Source: Alnus glutinosa
Taxonomy: Eukaryota > Streptophyta > Magnoliopsida > Fagales > Betulaceae
Length of the DNA stretch: 64,000 bases
Direction of reading: 5' to 3'
Assembly (NCBI RefSeq): GCF_958979055.1
Contig: NC_084896.1
Coordinates: forward strand, 21,435,501 to 21,499,500
In this document: piece by piece, positions 22,093 through 34,316 of the stretch
Layout of the letters: every line of letters begins with the position of its first letter
Position numbering within the stretch: the first letter of the stretch is position 1
Position numbers and translations under genes: made by a program
Notes under the pieces: generated by a model
What the model was told of the DNA's origin: nothing
The model's input: the letters and a program-made list of their open reading frames with translations, nothing else
Database searches by the model: none

Positions 22093-24536
22093 AAAAAATC
22101 GTATTTCGCCCGAGATTAAAAAAGAAAAAGAAAAGAGGCAATTTTTCTTTTCAGAACTATTGCCCCAAAAAATAAATAAATCTTGTGATAGGTCTTGTTC
22201 CCGGTCAGAAATATAACGAAGTCACATTTCCTATTCTTTCCTCGAACCCCACTACTAAGAAAAATGTTAACTTCTTAAAATATCCGATATACGTAAGTAG
22301 GAACAATGGTAGTTTTCTTGCTCCTTTTTGCCCCCTATCTAGTCTAGTAAGGCTTTGATTCACGAGGTTTTGAATACAACATTTTTTACTTAAAGGATGA
22401 GGGGTCGTGGGGGAAATTCTGGAGAAAGTGAGAGAGAGAGACATTTGCAACCGTTACATCCTCAGAATCCACTTGGTCTCCATCAACAAACTCTGAGGAA
22501 TTGTAGTCCTGGGTAGCTGAGCTGCACAAAACAATCAGTCGATGTGTAGCTTTAGAGTGGGCGTAGAGAATCGCCTAGAGAGTCCACCAAGAGCACATTA
22601 ATATACATGCTTGGACACCACCCCAACCCAAAAGCTTAAGCTAATGGGTTTAAGTCCACTTATGTATATTAACTATTCACTTTGCTTATTTTTCCTCAAT
22701 GTGAGACTCAAGACTCATTCGTGCACTCACAACAAATCTCTCCTTCACATGTAAGTTTCTTCTACATTGACCTAACTTCTCCTTGCATGTGAACCATTTA
22801 CAAATCCAAAAGTGTCACGCATTCAAGAGTTGTACCAATTGCAGGCCACCAAACACAACTTTGCTCCAAGAGCCATCCACACTCATTACCGAATCCAAAT
22901 CAAATGCGTCAAAGACCAAGACACTCATTTAAATGGAAGCTGAACCATAGCTCTGATTCCAATTTGTTAGGGAGAAAATCGCCAAGGGAGTCCAGCAAGA
23001 GCACATTAATATACATGTTTGGACACCACCCCAACCCAAAGGCTTGAGCTAATATGTTTGGGTCCTCTTATGTACATTAACTACTCACTTTGTTTATTTT
23101 TCCTTAATGTGGGACTCAACACTCACATGTGCACTCACAACACAACAAAATTCTACTTGAATGAATAAAATGGTCTTATATGTGACTGATGACTATTCAA
23201 CAGGTTTCTTGAAGAAAATGTCTAATTGTCTTGTTTATTTAGGTAATAAAGAACTGCTATTATACTCAAAATGGCAAATAATGTTTTCAACTGTTGACCT
23301 ATATGTGCATGGTGATACCATTGAGAAAAGCTTGGTGAGGGCCAATTGCAGGATTTTCACTTGAAAAAATCTTTTCTCCATTGAGGATAAATGCTCTGCC
23401 TAACTGAAAGAGGATGGGGATATCAATCCCATTGAAATTTCACCATGTCTTTCTAACTTTCTTTTGTGCTAAAGCAGCTCCGAATCTATTTCATATTGTT
23501 TTTTGTTTGGATTTGCATGGCTTAATACAGGGTTGAAATTAAGGCATAATTCTCCTGTTTCATTTCAGGTGGTTTTGCTTTGAAGAAGCAAATGCTAGAT
23601 GATAGAAGATTCCCCAAAATGCATCTTAATTTGCAGCGCCTTTTGCAGGTAGTTTATCAGACCCATTTGGTTTCTTTAATGGCCAAAATTAGAAGGAAAT
23701 GGATAAGAATTAGTATTAGCTCTACAACATATGGACAATATTTACTATGGTAGTATTTCATGCTTTCTTTATCTTCCACAGGAATGCCATTGGCTAGAAT
23801 AATTACTACCATTTGATTGGAGTTTTGATCTAATGAGTATAAGTCAAAACTGTTGACTAAGCCTTCGTTTGGTTTTGTATTTTCATCAAACTCAGGTGAT
23901 AGCACATGGGGAGCAAGTATTTCCACGAGTGAAAGAAAAATGTTCTTCAAAAAGTTGGTTTGCTAGCGAAGACATTAACTCCTTTGAAGAGTTGATCGGA
24001 CAATTAAGGAGGCTAAAAGACAATGCGGGGTTTATAGCAAATCGGGTCACAGCAATACAAGCTGGCCTTGATAGCTGGCAGGCCGAGCAAATAAACAAGA
24101 AATTGTATTATCTTTCATTCCTTTCAATAATATTCCTTCCTTTGTCCGTCATCACTGGAGGTAAACGTTTCTCTTCGTTATAGCCTTACATTTGGTAGAA
24201 TTTTTCAGAACACTTTTATGATTTTGGTGAGAGTGATAGGCATTTTAACATGGATTACTTGTATCAGTGTTTGGCATGAATGTGGGAGGAGTTCCATGGA
24301 CAGGGCAAATAGACCCAAAGATAAAAGACGGTTTCCGTAATGTCATGATATTATGTGCGGCAATGCTACTTCTAGTGCTGTTGTGCTTCTGTTTCCCTGC
24401 TCTTTATACCCATGTAGCTGCTTGGCACCGAAGGAGGGGTATGAGGAGAAGCTGGTCTCTCAACAAGAAGTCATTCCCGATGAGAACCACAGAAAATGGA
24501 GGAGTTCAAGAAAGAGGAGGTTACCTCCGGATTTGA
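20391..24536 (+). CDS. CorA-like Mg2+/divalent cation transporter
   Basis: The four-exon model is 20391-21147, 23569-23648, 23896-24160 and 24268-24536. It is in frame throughout (junction residues K-G-G and G-V) and encodes 456 residues. The long N-terminal soluble part (1-about 330) is followed by two membrane helices near the C-terminus: about 343-367 ([18 protein letters not shown]), then [10 protein letters not shown], then about 383-405. The GMN motif at 370-372 is the signature of the CorA channel pore. The family forms pentameric channels for Mg2+ or related ions. The closest group I recognise is the plant CorA-like family that is distinct from the MRS2/MGT clade. The short tail after the second helix is basic ([10 protein letters not shown]). 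The 2.4-kb first intron contains a TRIM element. Substrate and membrane location cannot be read from the sequence. Confidence 0.85.
22058..22097. repeat. Poly(C)-poly(A) homopolymer junction
   Basis: A run of about 25 C is followed directly by about 16 A, inside intron 1 of the CorA-like gene. It is a simple-sequence tract. Its exact length may be unreliable because homopolymers are hard to sequence. Confidence 0.7.
22561..23142 (-). mobile_element. TRIM (miniature LTR retrotransposon) in CorA intron 1
   Basis: Two direct repeats of about 180 bp (22965-23142 and about 22561-22744) flank about 220 bp of non-coding sequence. On the minus strand the 5' repeat runs TGTTGTGAGTGC...CCCTAACA. It is followed after two bases by TTGGAATCAGAGC, a near match to the initiator-Met tRNA primer site (TGGTATCAGAGC). 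A purine-rich tract (GAAGGAGAGA) lies just before the 3' repeat. These are the hallmarks of a terminal-repeat retrotransposon in miniature. The LTRs differ by about 15% by eye and the outer end of the 3' LTR is decayed, so it is old. No target duplication was found. Confidence 0.8.
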
Positions 24537-25138
24537 AGGGAAGAGAAAATGTGTCTATTATCTGTGTAAGTATGTTTTGAGCACTCTTCATTTGGCTTTT
24601 CAGTTACATACTCTTCCTTTTAGCTGTTTAAATATTTAATTCTTTATCATTATATCTTTGTTCTTTTTTAGGCACTCAACTTGCCACTGTTATCAATTTG
24701 GTTAATTCTGGTTCCCGTATGACCTTTGTAGAGGGAAGACATTGTACGATAGTCCATTTTCTGTAATACCGTTGACTCTTTACTGGAAATAGGAATTGTA
24801 TTTGCCTCTTTTTCTCAATTTAGTTTAGAGAGGAGGCGGCGGTTGCTAGTTTTTTCACTTTTTTTCTTCTTACTGATTTTGTTTCTACAATTGGTTTATA
24901 GTTTCTTTCATCTTTGGAAAGCTCTTAGCGTGTACAGCATTCTTTATTTCTTTTATCCCCTTTTTTTAGCACACTGATTGTATTATGAGATCATACTAAT
25001 GAGATATATATACTGCTCTGATTGTAATTACTGTATCACTATCATATTTATGATATATAATGCTTCATTCTCACTTACTTTTAATTCATTCTTTTTTATG
25101 CACATATATAAACTCTATCATCAACAGCCTCATTCTCA
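24537..25138. other. 3' flank of CorA-like gene
   Basis: T-rich and non-coding. The first part probably holds the 3' UTR. A GTAAGT at 24567 and CTTTTTTAG near 24672 could bound an intron in it, but nothing confirms this. Confidence 0.35.
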
Positions 25139-25423
25139 GTGCCCGAGCCTTGTTCCACCAAAAGGATGCAAAGACTGTTAACCAAACCTCTAAACTTTGA
25201 CAGAATAAAACTCGACAACTTAGGCTGGTTTTTTTCTTCGGATGGAATTGATCTTTTAACTACCACTTTTTGTGAATTTGAAGCAGAACAAGATATGCAG
25301 CAAGGTTGTATTGACCTTTGTAGCTTCTGGCACCACTATTGGCCCCATTTAAGGCATGTCATGGCATCCAGTTTTCATCGAACTTGGAGTATAGAGAACT
25401 GGGGTCAGGTTAAGCATACTTGA
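25139..25423 (+). other. Unidentified 94-codon open frame
   Basis: The frame has ordinary protein-like composition (Trp, Phe and His rich, with 'FCEFEAEQDMQQGCIDLCSF' in the middle). It is preceded by a plausible acceptor (CATCAACAG at about 25123-25131) and ends near a GGTTAAG donor-like site after 'ENWGQ'. I do not recognise the family. It could be a lost exon of a decayed gene, an extra exon of the CorA-like transcript, or chance. Confidence 0.25.
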
Positions 25424-26884
25424 ACACTTGTCCTCCTTTCAAGATGTGAAATAAAAGCTAAGATACAAAATTTACCATAAAATAATACTATGGTAGAGAA
25501 GCTTGTGGTGGTTCATGGGAGGAAAAAAATCATATACAAGCATTTCATTTGTCAAGTCATGAGTACGATGTCATCACCGAGGGAAAAATCATATTTAACA
25601 CAAGTATTCCATTTGACTCGTCATAAGTACTGTGTCAGCACTACGTCGACAAACTTCCCACATCATGTGTCTCGTCATTTACACGGTAAAAAAACAAGAA
25701 AGACACCCACCTACAAGAAGTGAAAAAAAGAAAAAAAGAAAGTAGAGCTTAATCTATAGAAACGACCACCCCCTCCCACAAGAAGGGGAGTGACCGTTGG
25801 TCTCTTTTCTTTTCTTTTTTAATTTATTTTACTGTGTAGATGACAAGACATTTGACGTGACAAATTTGTTGATATAGTGTTGCCACGGTGCGTATGGCGG
25901 GTCAAATGGGGCACACATAGTAGATGAAAAATAGCTAATTTTGATGGTAAAATGACTGAGAGACATATTTAATGACTGTGAGATATTTAAAACTTAAACA
26001 AAACACGAGAACTTAATTGTTAAATTGAAAACCCAAAAAGTAAATTGAAATTAAAAAAAAAAAAAAAAAAAAAACAAGGGCTAAATATAATTTTTCCTTT
26101 CATTTTAATGTAAGCCTACTATTTCAGACACTGATATTTATTTTGCTTAGAAAAAGTTCCATGAGACAAAATCTTTTTAGTTTTCTGCGGGTGTTCAATG
26201 AGAAAGAAAGTGAAAGTAGTTGGAAAAATGTCTAACTAACATTACATGGTTAGGCTGTTCACACCTAGGACATCTATAAACCATACCTTTCTCACTTTTA
26301 GGATCTAAGGGCATGTTTGGATAACTCATATTTTTTTTTATTATATTTCATTATTTTTGAAAAATATGTGCGGGGTTGATTTTTGAAATTCAAATTCTAC
26401 TCAAGTTTTATTCAAATTCTTTCAATTTTGTCTAAAGTTTTTTAAACCATCCAAATATAATTTTAAAAAACAAATTTTCTCGGTATTCATAATTTTAAAT
26501 ATAGTAAAGAATAATAAAATACAATACAAAAATATTACACACCCAAATGAGCCTTAAAAGTCTCACATCTTAGTAAATTAACTATATCAATGCACACCAT
26601 CTATATATATCCACCAAAAAATGTCACTAGTAGAAGCAATTAATTTTTTAAAAAAATGTATCTGAAAATTTAAATTGTAAAAATTATTAGTATATTAAAT
26701 AAGGAAAAAAATACATATACTCCATCAAACTTTAATCACACTCCAATGTCTTCCTCAAACTACCAATTATATCACTGTTCTTCATAAATTGCTAAAAAAA
26801 TGTTAATATCTACTCAAACAAAAATACTCTTCATAAAATTATAAAAATTAAAGAAAAAAAAAAAAAAAAAACCCCAAAGAGGTT
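25424..26884. other. AT-rich spacer with one possible MITE
   Basis: No gene seen. Around 26306-26556 the ends TAAGGGCATGTTTGG and CCAAATGAGCCTTA look like imperfect terminal inverted repeats of a Tourist-like MITE. A-runs occur at about 26050-26073 and 26853-26870. Confidence 0.4.
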
Positions 26885-27368
26885 GCTCGGCCAAATAGAC
26901 TTACTAAAAAATCACCACAAAAGTAACCATCACATTAATAATTCCCATAAATGGACGGCCTTAGAAAACTTTTTACCCAAGAAACCCGAACTCCCGCTTA
27001 CCGCCACGTGGCATCATGACCAAAGAGAACGCAGGATCCCACGCAATCCAAAGGGCCAAAATGGCGACGTCTCCACCGCGCAAACCCTCTAAAAATTCCC
27101 TTTGCCCATCATCACTTTAGGACCTCGATCGAACGGCCAGTATTCCGTTTGATCATCTAATTCCCGCTGAGGTGTACAGTCAAGAGGTCTAGAATCTTCC
27201 ACCCACTTCTTTTCGCTAGAACTATCTCCGAACCCTCCCACGCACCCCTCTTTTCATTTCCGCCTCATAAAAAGCCCCCCTTGACCCCTACCGCATAAAC
27301 CCTAAACCCTAATACCTCCAAAACTCTCTCTCTCTCTCTCTCTCGTTCTTCCGTTCCGAGCCTCTTCC
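26885..27368 (+). promoter_or_regulatory. mtHSP70 promoter and 5' leader
   Basis: Visible elements are a GCCACGTGGC palindromic ACGTG box at 27002-27011 and a GAA-nn-TTC heat-shock element core (AGAATCTTCC) at 27191-27200. CATAAAAAG at 27266-27274 is a likely TATA box. A telo-box (AAACCCTAAACCCTAA) lies at 27297-27312, and a (CT)n leader tract runs from 27324 to 27344, just before the start codon. Telo-boxes and CT tracts are common near transcription starts of plant growth-linked genes. Heat induction is an inference from the single element. Confidence 0.65.
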
Positions 27369-30300
27369 ATGGCCGCCACCGCAGCCTTGCTCCGATCGCT
27401 ACGGCGCCGGGACGTCGCCTCCTCCTCTCTCTCCGCCTTCCGATCTGTACGTCGTCTTCCTCATCATCATCTCGACTGTGCTTTGTTTGGATTTTGATTG
27501 TTTATTTTGGTTGGTTGTGATCCGAGAAATCAGTGATAACTGGGCTTGATAAAAAAAAAAAAGTTAGCTTTGTCGAAGGGGTTGGGGTTTTGCCTCTCTG
27601 ATCGATTGAAACGAAAGTAAAAATAGCTGATGCATTTTTCTCGGTATTCTTCGTTTTATCTGAGATGGGGTTTTCTAAAATGATATAGAGAAGCAATTGT
27701 GTTCTGTAATAAGAGGTTCTTTTCTCGGTTTAAGTTGCTGCATATGTTTATTGACTGTTTTTATGATTGATTGCGAACAATATACTGGTTGATATTTACT
27801 TGTACATTTTCAGTGAGGGATGCTAAATGATGCTGATAATTAAATCATGTTGATTGTGAATCTGCATCCTTTTTTGTTCATGCACATCCTCGCAAGCTCG
27901 AACTATTGGGCTTTTTTTAATAATTGAGAAGTTCTAGATGATGATAATACTTACTCCTACATGAGTCTTCTTAACATGTCATAATTGTACTTGTTCAGCA
28001 TTGGTGGAAATCATTCGCCTTCTACTCTGATCTGCATCTCTTTCAGGACACTGATGATGTTCCAATTTTTCACTTGTCATGCTGTCTGTTTCTTGGACTC
28101 TGCTTCACTTTCTTTTCTTCTTTTTCTTTTTAAAAAAAATCCCATTCTCTAGCGTTTGTATGATATTAGAGCTACCCGAGTCGTTTTTATATAAATTTTC
28201 TTCCTTTTTTTTTTAACTGGACAAGCGTAGTTATGAGGTTGTATATGAGTCGCTTTCTAGAGTCGTGGTCATGGAACTGTTTTCTGCTGTATAAGGTTAA
28301 TACTTTAGTTACATGTGTCCAGCTTGATATGTACGAGTAAATGTGGGTGAGACCTAAAATTAGTGGTATTTTCTAATGCCTGTGCAGTTAACTTGCAATG
28401 CAAAACCAGCCTGGGCTCCCTCGCAACTGGGTCACAACTGGGCAAGTTTGACCAGAGCATTCAGGTAAAATGGATTTTCTGAGTCTTTTTTGAATTTTGG
28501 TGCATTCTCTCCCCTTTTTCCTTGTTATTGATGTTTGTTAAATTTCTTCAATACAGTTCTAAGCCCGCTGGGAATGATGTTATTGGTATTGACTTGGGTA
28601 CGACCAACTCGTGTGTTTCAGTTATGGAGGGAAAGGTACGGGCTTAAAACCGTGTTTTCATTACTGCATGAGTCATACCTTATTTATGGATTAAATATTT
28701 TGTTTTGGGTTATTTCTGGTTCAATTGGTTTACTTCTGACTAATTCTGATTTATGAGAAATTGTAGAGTCCCAAAGTTATTGAAAACTCTGAGGGAGCTC
28801 GGACTACCCCATCAGTGGTTGCCTTCAATCAGAAGGGAGAACTACTTGTTGGTACACCAGCGAAACGTCAGGCTGTAACTAACCCCACAAATACAGTATT
28901 CGGAACCAAGCGACTGATTGGCAGACGCTATGATGATCCCCAAACGCAGAAAGAAATGAAGATGGTTCCATATAAGATAGTCAAGGCTCCAAATGGAGAT
29001 GCATGGGTTGAAGCCAGTGGACAGCAGTATTCCCCAAGTCAGATTGGAGCTTTTATCTTGACTAAGATGAAAGAAACTGCAGAGGCTTATCTTGGAAAGT
29101 CAGTTACAAAAGCTGTGATCACTGTTCCAGCATATTTTAATGATGCTCAGAGGCAAGCAACAAAGGATGCTGGCAGAATTGCAGGCCTTGACGTACAGAG
29201 AATTATCAACGAGCCTACTGCTGCTGCACTTTCCTATGGAATGAACAATAAGGAGGGTCTCATAGCTGTTTTTGATCTCGGTGGTGGAACATTTGATGTT
29301 TCCATTTTAGAGATCTCTAATGGTGTTTTTGAGGTAGTATTTTGTTTGCTATTAAAGCGATCTTTTCTTCCCCCGCCCCCTGGGGTTATGCTTAGGCAAT
29401 TACCACCATTTTTTTTTTCATTTTTTTTTTTTTTTGTGTAGGTGAAAGCTACAAACGGGGACACATTCTTGGGAGGAGAGGATTTCGACAATGCCCTGTT
29501 GGACTTTTTGGTGAGTGAATTCAAGAGAACTGAGAGTATTGATCTTTCCAAGGACAGGCTTGCCTTGCAGAGGCTTCGTGAAGCAGCTGAGAAAGCTAAG
29601 ATAGAACTGTCATCCACCACCCAAACAGAAATCAACCTGCCCTTCATCACTGCTGATGCATCTGGGGCAAAACATTTGAACATCACACTAACCAGATCAA
29701 AATTTGAAAACTTGGTTAACAACTTGATTGAGAGGACTAAGGCCCCATGTAAGAACTGTTTGAAGGATGCCAGCATATCTGCCAAGGATGTGGATGAGGT
29801 ACTTCTGGTTGGAGGGATGACACGTGTTCCCAAAGTACAGGAGGTCGTCACAGAGATCTTTGGGAAGACCCCAAGCAAAGGAGTAAATCCTGATGAGGCA
29901 GTTGCTATGGGAGCTGCTATTCAGGGTGGCATTCTTCGTGGTGATGTCAAAGAATTACTTCTCTTGGATGTCACTCCTTTGTCACTTGGTATCGAGACAT
30001 TGGGTGGTATCTTCACCAGGCTGATTAACCGGAACACGACCATTCCAACGAAGAAGGGTCAGGTATGGCCTGATTCTAATTTTATTTTCTATGATTTTAA
30101 TTAAGCAAGACTACTATACACTGGACGATTTACTTGAATAATTGACAGTGTTTAGAAGTGTTAATATGATTATCCGTTAGAAGGGGAGATATCAGATTGC
30201 TACTTAAGTTTCCAGTCTTTCCCACCCATAAATGTTTTGCCTTGGTAGTGATATGGTCTCAGTTTTGGCTGGCTTTCGGTTTCACTGAACCATTTCCAGC

Positions 30301-31022
30301 CTGCAGATTTTCATTTTTAGCAGTCTGCTTTACATTTTTCTTTTATTATTATTGAGGATGCTAAGTTCCTGAATGATGTGCTTCCATTATTGCAGGTTTT
30401 CTCCACGGCAGCTGACAACCAAACTCAGGTGGGGATCAAGGTACTACAAGGTGAGCGCGAAATGGCCTCTGACAACAAGCTTCTTGGAGAGTTTGAGCTT
30501 GTGGGCATTCCGCCAGCTCCCAGAGGCATGCCTCAGATTGAAGTCACGTTTGACATTGATGCCAACGGCATTGTGACTGTTTCTGCCAAGGACAAGACCA
30601 CCGGGAAGGAACAACAGATTACCATCCGTTCATCTGGAGGGCTCTCAGAAGATGAAATCGACAAGATGGTTAGGGAAGCTGAGTTGCATGCTCAGAAAGA
30701 TCAAGAAAGAAAAGCTTTGATTGATGTCAAGAACACTGCAGACACCACCATCTACAGTGTCGAGAAAAGCTTGGCTGAGTACAGGGATAAGATTCCTGCT
30801 GAGGTTTCGAAAGAGATTGAGGATGCAATTGCAGACTTGAGGAGTGCGGCAGCTGGGGACAGCGTTGAAGACATTAAGTCAAAGATTGATGCAGCAAACA
30901 AAGCCATTTCAAAGATAGGGCAACACATGCAAGGTGGTTCTGATGGTGGTTCTTCCTCCGGAGGGTCTCAGGGTGGTGGTGACCAGGCTCCTGAGGCTGA
31001 ATATGAAGAGGTGAAGAAGTGA
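27369..31022 (+). CDS. mtHSC70: Mitochondrial HSP70 chaperone (mtHSC70)
   Basis: The six exons are 27369-27446, 28388-28464, 28557-28635, 28767-29333, 29442-30062 and 30396-31022. They join in frame to 682 residues, the usual size of plant mitochondrial HSP70. An Arg-rich presequence (about 1-50) targets the matrix. The ATPase domain follows with all three HSP70 signatures: [10 protein letters not shown] (60-69), [13 protein letters not shown] at the end of exon 4, and [13 protein letters not shown] in exon 5. The substrate-binding domain contains [12 protein letters not shown]. The lid ends in a Gly/Ser-rich tail and EAEYEEVKK, the mitochondrial-type C-terminus. The protein powers protein import and folding in the matrix with J-protein and GrpE partners. 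All introns are GT-AG. A fragment of its promoter and exon 1 is duplicated in inverted orientation at 19189-19543. Confidence 0.95.
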
Positions 31023-33380
31023 GTTATGAGGTTGTTTATTTGTGATAGTTCGGTCCTTTAGACTGGCGCTGCGTCACAATTTAGGATGGATATCTTAATT
31101 TTCATTGGCTCTTTAGGACATAAAACTTTCTAGCGGTTTTTGTATTTAAATTTCGGAGGTTGAATGTACTAGGAAGTCCCTACTCTCATTGAGCACAATT
31201 CTATGCTCTTTTGGCACATTGTTAACGAAATTTTTGCATCAGTATTTTTGGTCGCATATACTTATGGGGATATACTGTCTGGGGATCCCTGGACTTGAAG
31301 CCAAACTTTGTCCCGGGCTTTCATAATATCAATAAATTTACATGTTTCATTTTAGAGTTTATGCTATTTGATGGTGTGAAGGAGGACCATTTGAGCTGTC
31401 TCTTAGATGCAAGAGAGATGGTAAATTTTATAGTTATTCTAGCACGACTGCACCATGCACATGAGCCTCAGGTTTGCATCTCTGTCCAATGTAAAAAAAC
31501 ATATATATGTGCCACTAATTCTAAACTAATCATTGATTTACTGCCCATGTTGTACAATTAGCAGTAAACAAACAGAGTCCCGGGCCCTTCCAGTTCATGT
31601 AAAATGTCTACTAAGATATAATAATTTATTTCGTGTCATAAGCAATGCAACACGAACCCCTATCCCTCTCACTTGTTTACAATTCCAGTCATTATGGCCC
31701 CGGCTCACGCCATTGCTGCCTCAAACAATTTTAAGAGCTGCACGATAGAGGGCGACCACCTAAAAAGTTAGTGAATATAAAGGTGGGTTATAGATGTTTA
31801 GTTTCGCAATAATCATTCGTTGATTAAGTTTTATAAGTGAATTAGTGATTACAAACTTCTCTCATTTAGGTTCCCTTCCTACTTGTGAGTGGTCTCCCAG
31901 CACCGCCGGTGTGCTCTCCAAGGGAGGAGGGATGGATACCATCCTCTCCCTCCTCCCTTCCCTTATTCTCGTCTATGCTCTTTGTTCCTTTTTATGTGGT
32001 TGCTTCTTTTTCCTCCTTAAAACTCAGCTTTTGGCCTTTCTCTGCTTCTTGTCCACCTCTCCCTGTCGCATCGCCTTTCTCCGGCCTTGCCCTGCCATCT
32101 GTCATCTTGCCGATCTCTAATCTACAGTGGATTTTAAATCCGCCCTCTTCCAAGTCCAGTCTATCACTTACTGTCTATTCCCTCCACCGACGCGTCGTTT
32201 CATTGTGCTCTTCGGCTCCTCCTCTCACCTCCTGTACCCTCCCTCCCGTCTTGCGACCATCACATGTCATCACGTGGATATCACATGCCAGGTTGTGTTC
32301 TGCTTCCGCCTTCTCACCGCCTCCCCATCCGCCGCAACCACTTCTTCTTTTTTTGTGGGGGGGTGGGGGCGGGGTCTTATGATTTTTCCTACGTATTTCT
32401 ATTATTAGTTTTTTTTTTGTGAATTTTAGTCTTTGTGTGCTACTTGGTTTGTTCCAGTTGAGGATACTTTTTTGTGGTCTTTATTCACCTGGTTGGTGCC
32501 TCCCCTAGTGGCTCCGGTTTGGCCTCTCTTAGTGCTTTCTTTGCTAATGTGGTTCTCACTCCGGTGAGATTTGTTGCATTGATTATAGCGCTTATACTGG
32601 CGGCCAGTCTTGGCTTTTGTTCTAAAAACTCATAAAGCTGTGTCAATTATTTGCAACATTCCCTTCTCTGTTCCTGTTTGTAATCTTATAAAAGGGAAAA
32701 AAGTGTTATAAGTGATTTAAAAGTTCTCAATTATAATTTTTTTGGGTCGATATAAAGGGTTTTCATATGAGTAACATTTTCGACTCTCTCTTTTGAGGTT
32801 AAGTTTGTAATTTTTACAGTTGATTCCTCCAAATAACTCTATAAATAAGGTTATAAATTCACGAACCAAACTTGAACTTATCACCGAATTAGATAATTTG
32901 TTCAAACTCAATTTATTTATTTTTCGAACAAACTCAAACTTTAACTTATCACTGAACTAAATAATCTTCAGTTCTTTAATTTTTCGAACGAACTCAAGCT
33001 TGTTCACGAGCTACTCAATTAATTTATTCATTTCATATATAAAGTGAAGGTCATGATTGTTTATTTTTATTTTTTTCTTCATAAATTCATATTAATTATT
33101 ATTAAGATTTTATTATTTGAGAATTAAATAAATTGACTTAAATCTTAAACGATCTAACCCCGAGTCTAGATGGTTTTCTTATAGTGCGTATATACTTTCA
33201 ACACACACGTTATTATATACATTCAAACAAACCCACTCATTTACTCATAATTACAAACCCACTCATATACGCCTAATTCTGATTAAATCTCAAACCTCTT
33301 CATTGTAAATATGGTAATATTAATTTGCTTGTTGAAAGATATTAATAACCTAAAAATCCACTGATATTATTTAACTATTT
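31023..33380. other. mtHSP70 3' flank and spacer
   Basis: The first 200-300 bases are the probable 3' UTR. At 31860-32700 the sequence is pyrimidine-rich and unlike its surroundings (CT-rich, with a G-run at about 32357-32373); it may be an old transposon body, but no domain is readable. At 32830-33010 a degenerate repeat with CGAACAAACTCAAAC-like phrases recurs. Confidence 0.4.
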
Positions 33381-34316
33381 GGGTAAATTGCATTTTATCC
33401 TCCAAATTACCATCTTAATTGCACTTGCACCTACAAATTACAATTCATTGCAACTCGGACTCATAAATTACCAAAATGTTTCATGTTTGCCCCTCTATCA
33501 AATCTTGCCGTTATTTACTTATTTTGGGTAGATAATGTCACACGTACGTAGCACATGCGTCTAAGACACTTTGGAGGTACCAATTTGCCCCTATTCTATG
33601 TGGAAACATACATTCTTACCGCTAGTAATCAACATGAAAAAAAAATAATAAAAAATATTCTAATGTGAAACATCAAAACCACAACACATGGTGGAAGCAA
33701 GCGATCACCATCATTGCACCACAACCAACCGATAAAAAATAATAATTCATGGGCACTCTGTAAGAGCCACCCTTATGTTCTGTTGAGAGGTGGGTGTGCC
33801 GCTACCTTCCCTTATTAAAGAGTTGCGTCACTCCTTATGTTTTGTAAGGTGTTCGCGTAGTTATATCTAACTAGCAGAAGATTTGATGCTATCATCTTTG
33901 TTTTGTTAAGGAGTGCATACAAGCCGCTCCCACTAATAAAAGGGGTGGTGCCACGCTCGCTGATAGAGGGGTTGGCACTACTCCCTTTATTCTGTTAGGG
34001 TGTAGCTCATGGGCTATCTTTATAGTATGAATGATCAAGCCACTCCACTAGTTCAGGGTGTCATACCCTTTTATTCTGTAGCATATCATCACATGCGCGA
34101 TAACAATTTCATAATTTGTTACCTTTAAAACAAAACTAATTTTGGCAATATAAACGATTCATGCGCACATTATAGGCACATGTAATAATGTTCATCCGAA
34201 ATAATGGTCCGAGTTAAAGGAGGGACAAATTGGAACAATTTAATAGTTTATGAGTTTGAACGAAATTGCCAATTGGGGTGAGAGTTTAAGGGGTGAAGTG
34301 CAATTTATCATAGTTG
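33381..34316. mobile_element. Diverged TIR transposon remnant, about 0.94 kb
   Basis: The left end GGTAAATTGCATTTTATCCTCCAAATTACC and the right end, reverse complemented (GATAAATTGCACTTCACCCC), are related. Both continue with the 'AAATTR...CAATT' wording common in MITEs of Mutator type. The body contains several short repeats built on CTTATTCTGTT/CCACTC phrases and no transposase. No target duplication could be confirmed, so the limits are approximate. Confidence 0.5.

Noticed and set aside
29234..29878. 214-codon minus-strand frame across mtHSP70 exons 4-5
   Set aside because: It crosses a real intron and mirrors HSP70 coding sequence. No domain of its own.
31845..32408. Overlapping plus-strand frames in a pyrimidine-rich stretch
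   Set aside because: Ser/Pro/Leu-rich composition follows CT bias. No domain or splice logic.
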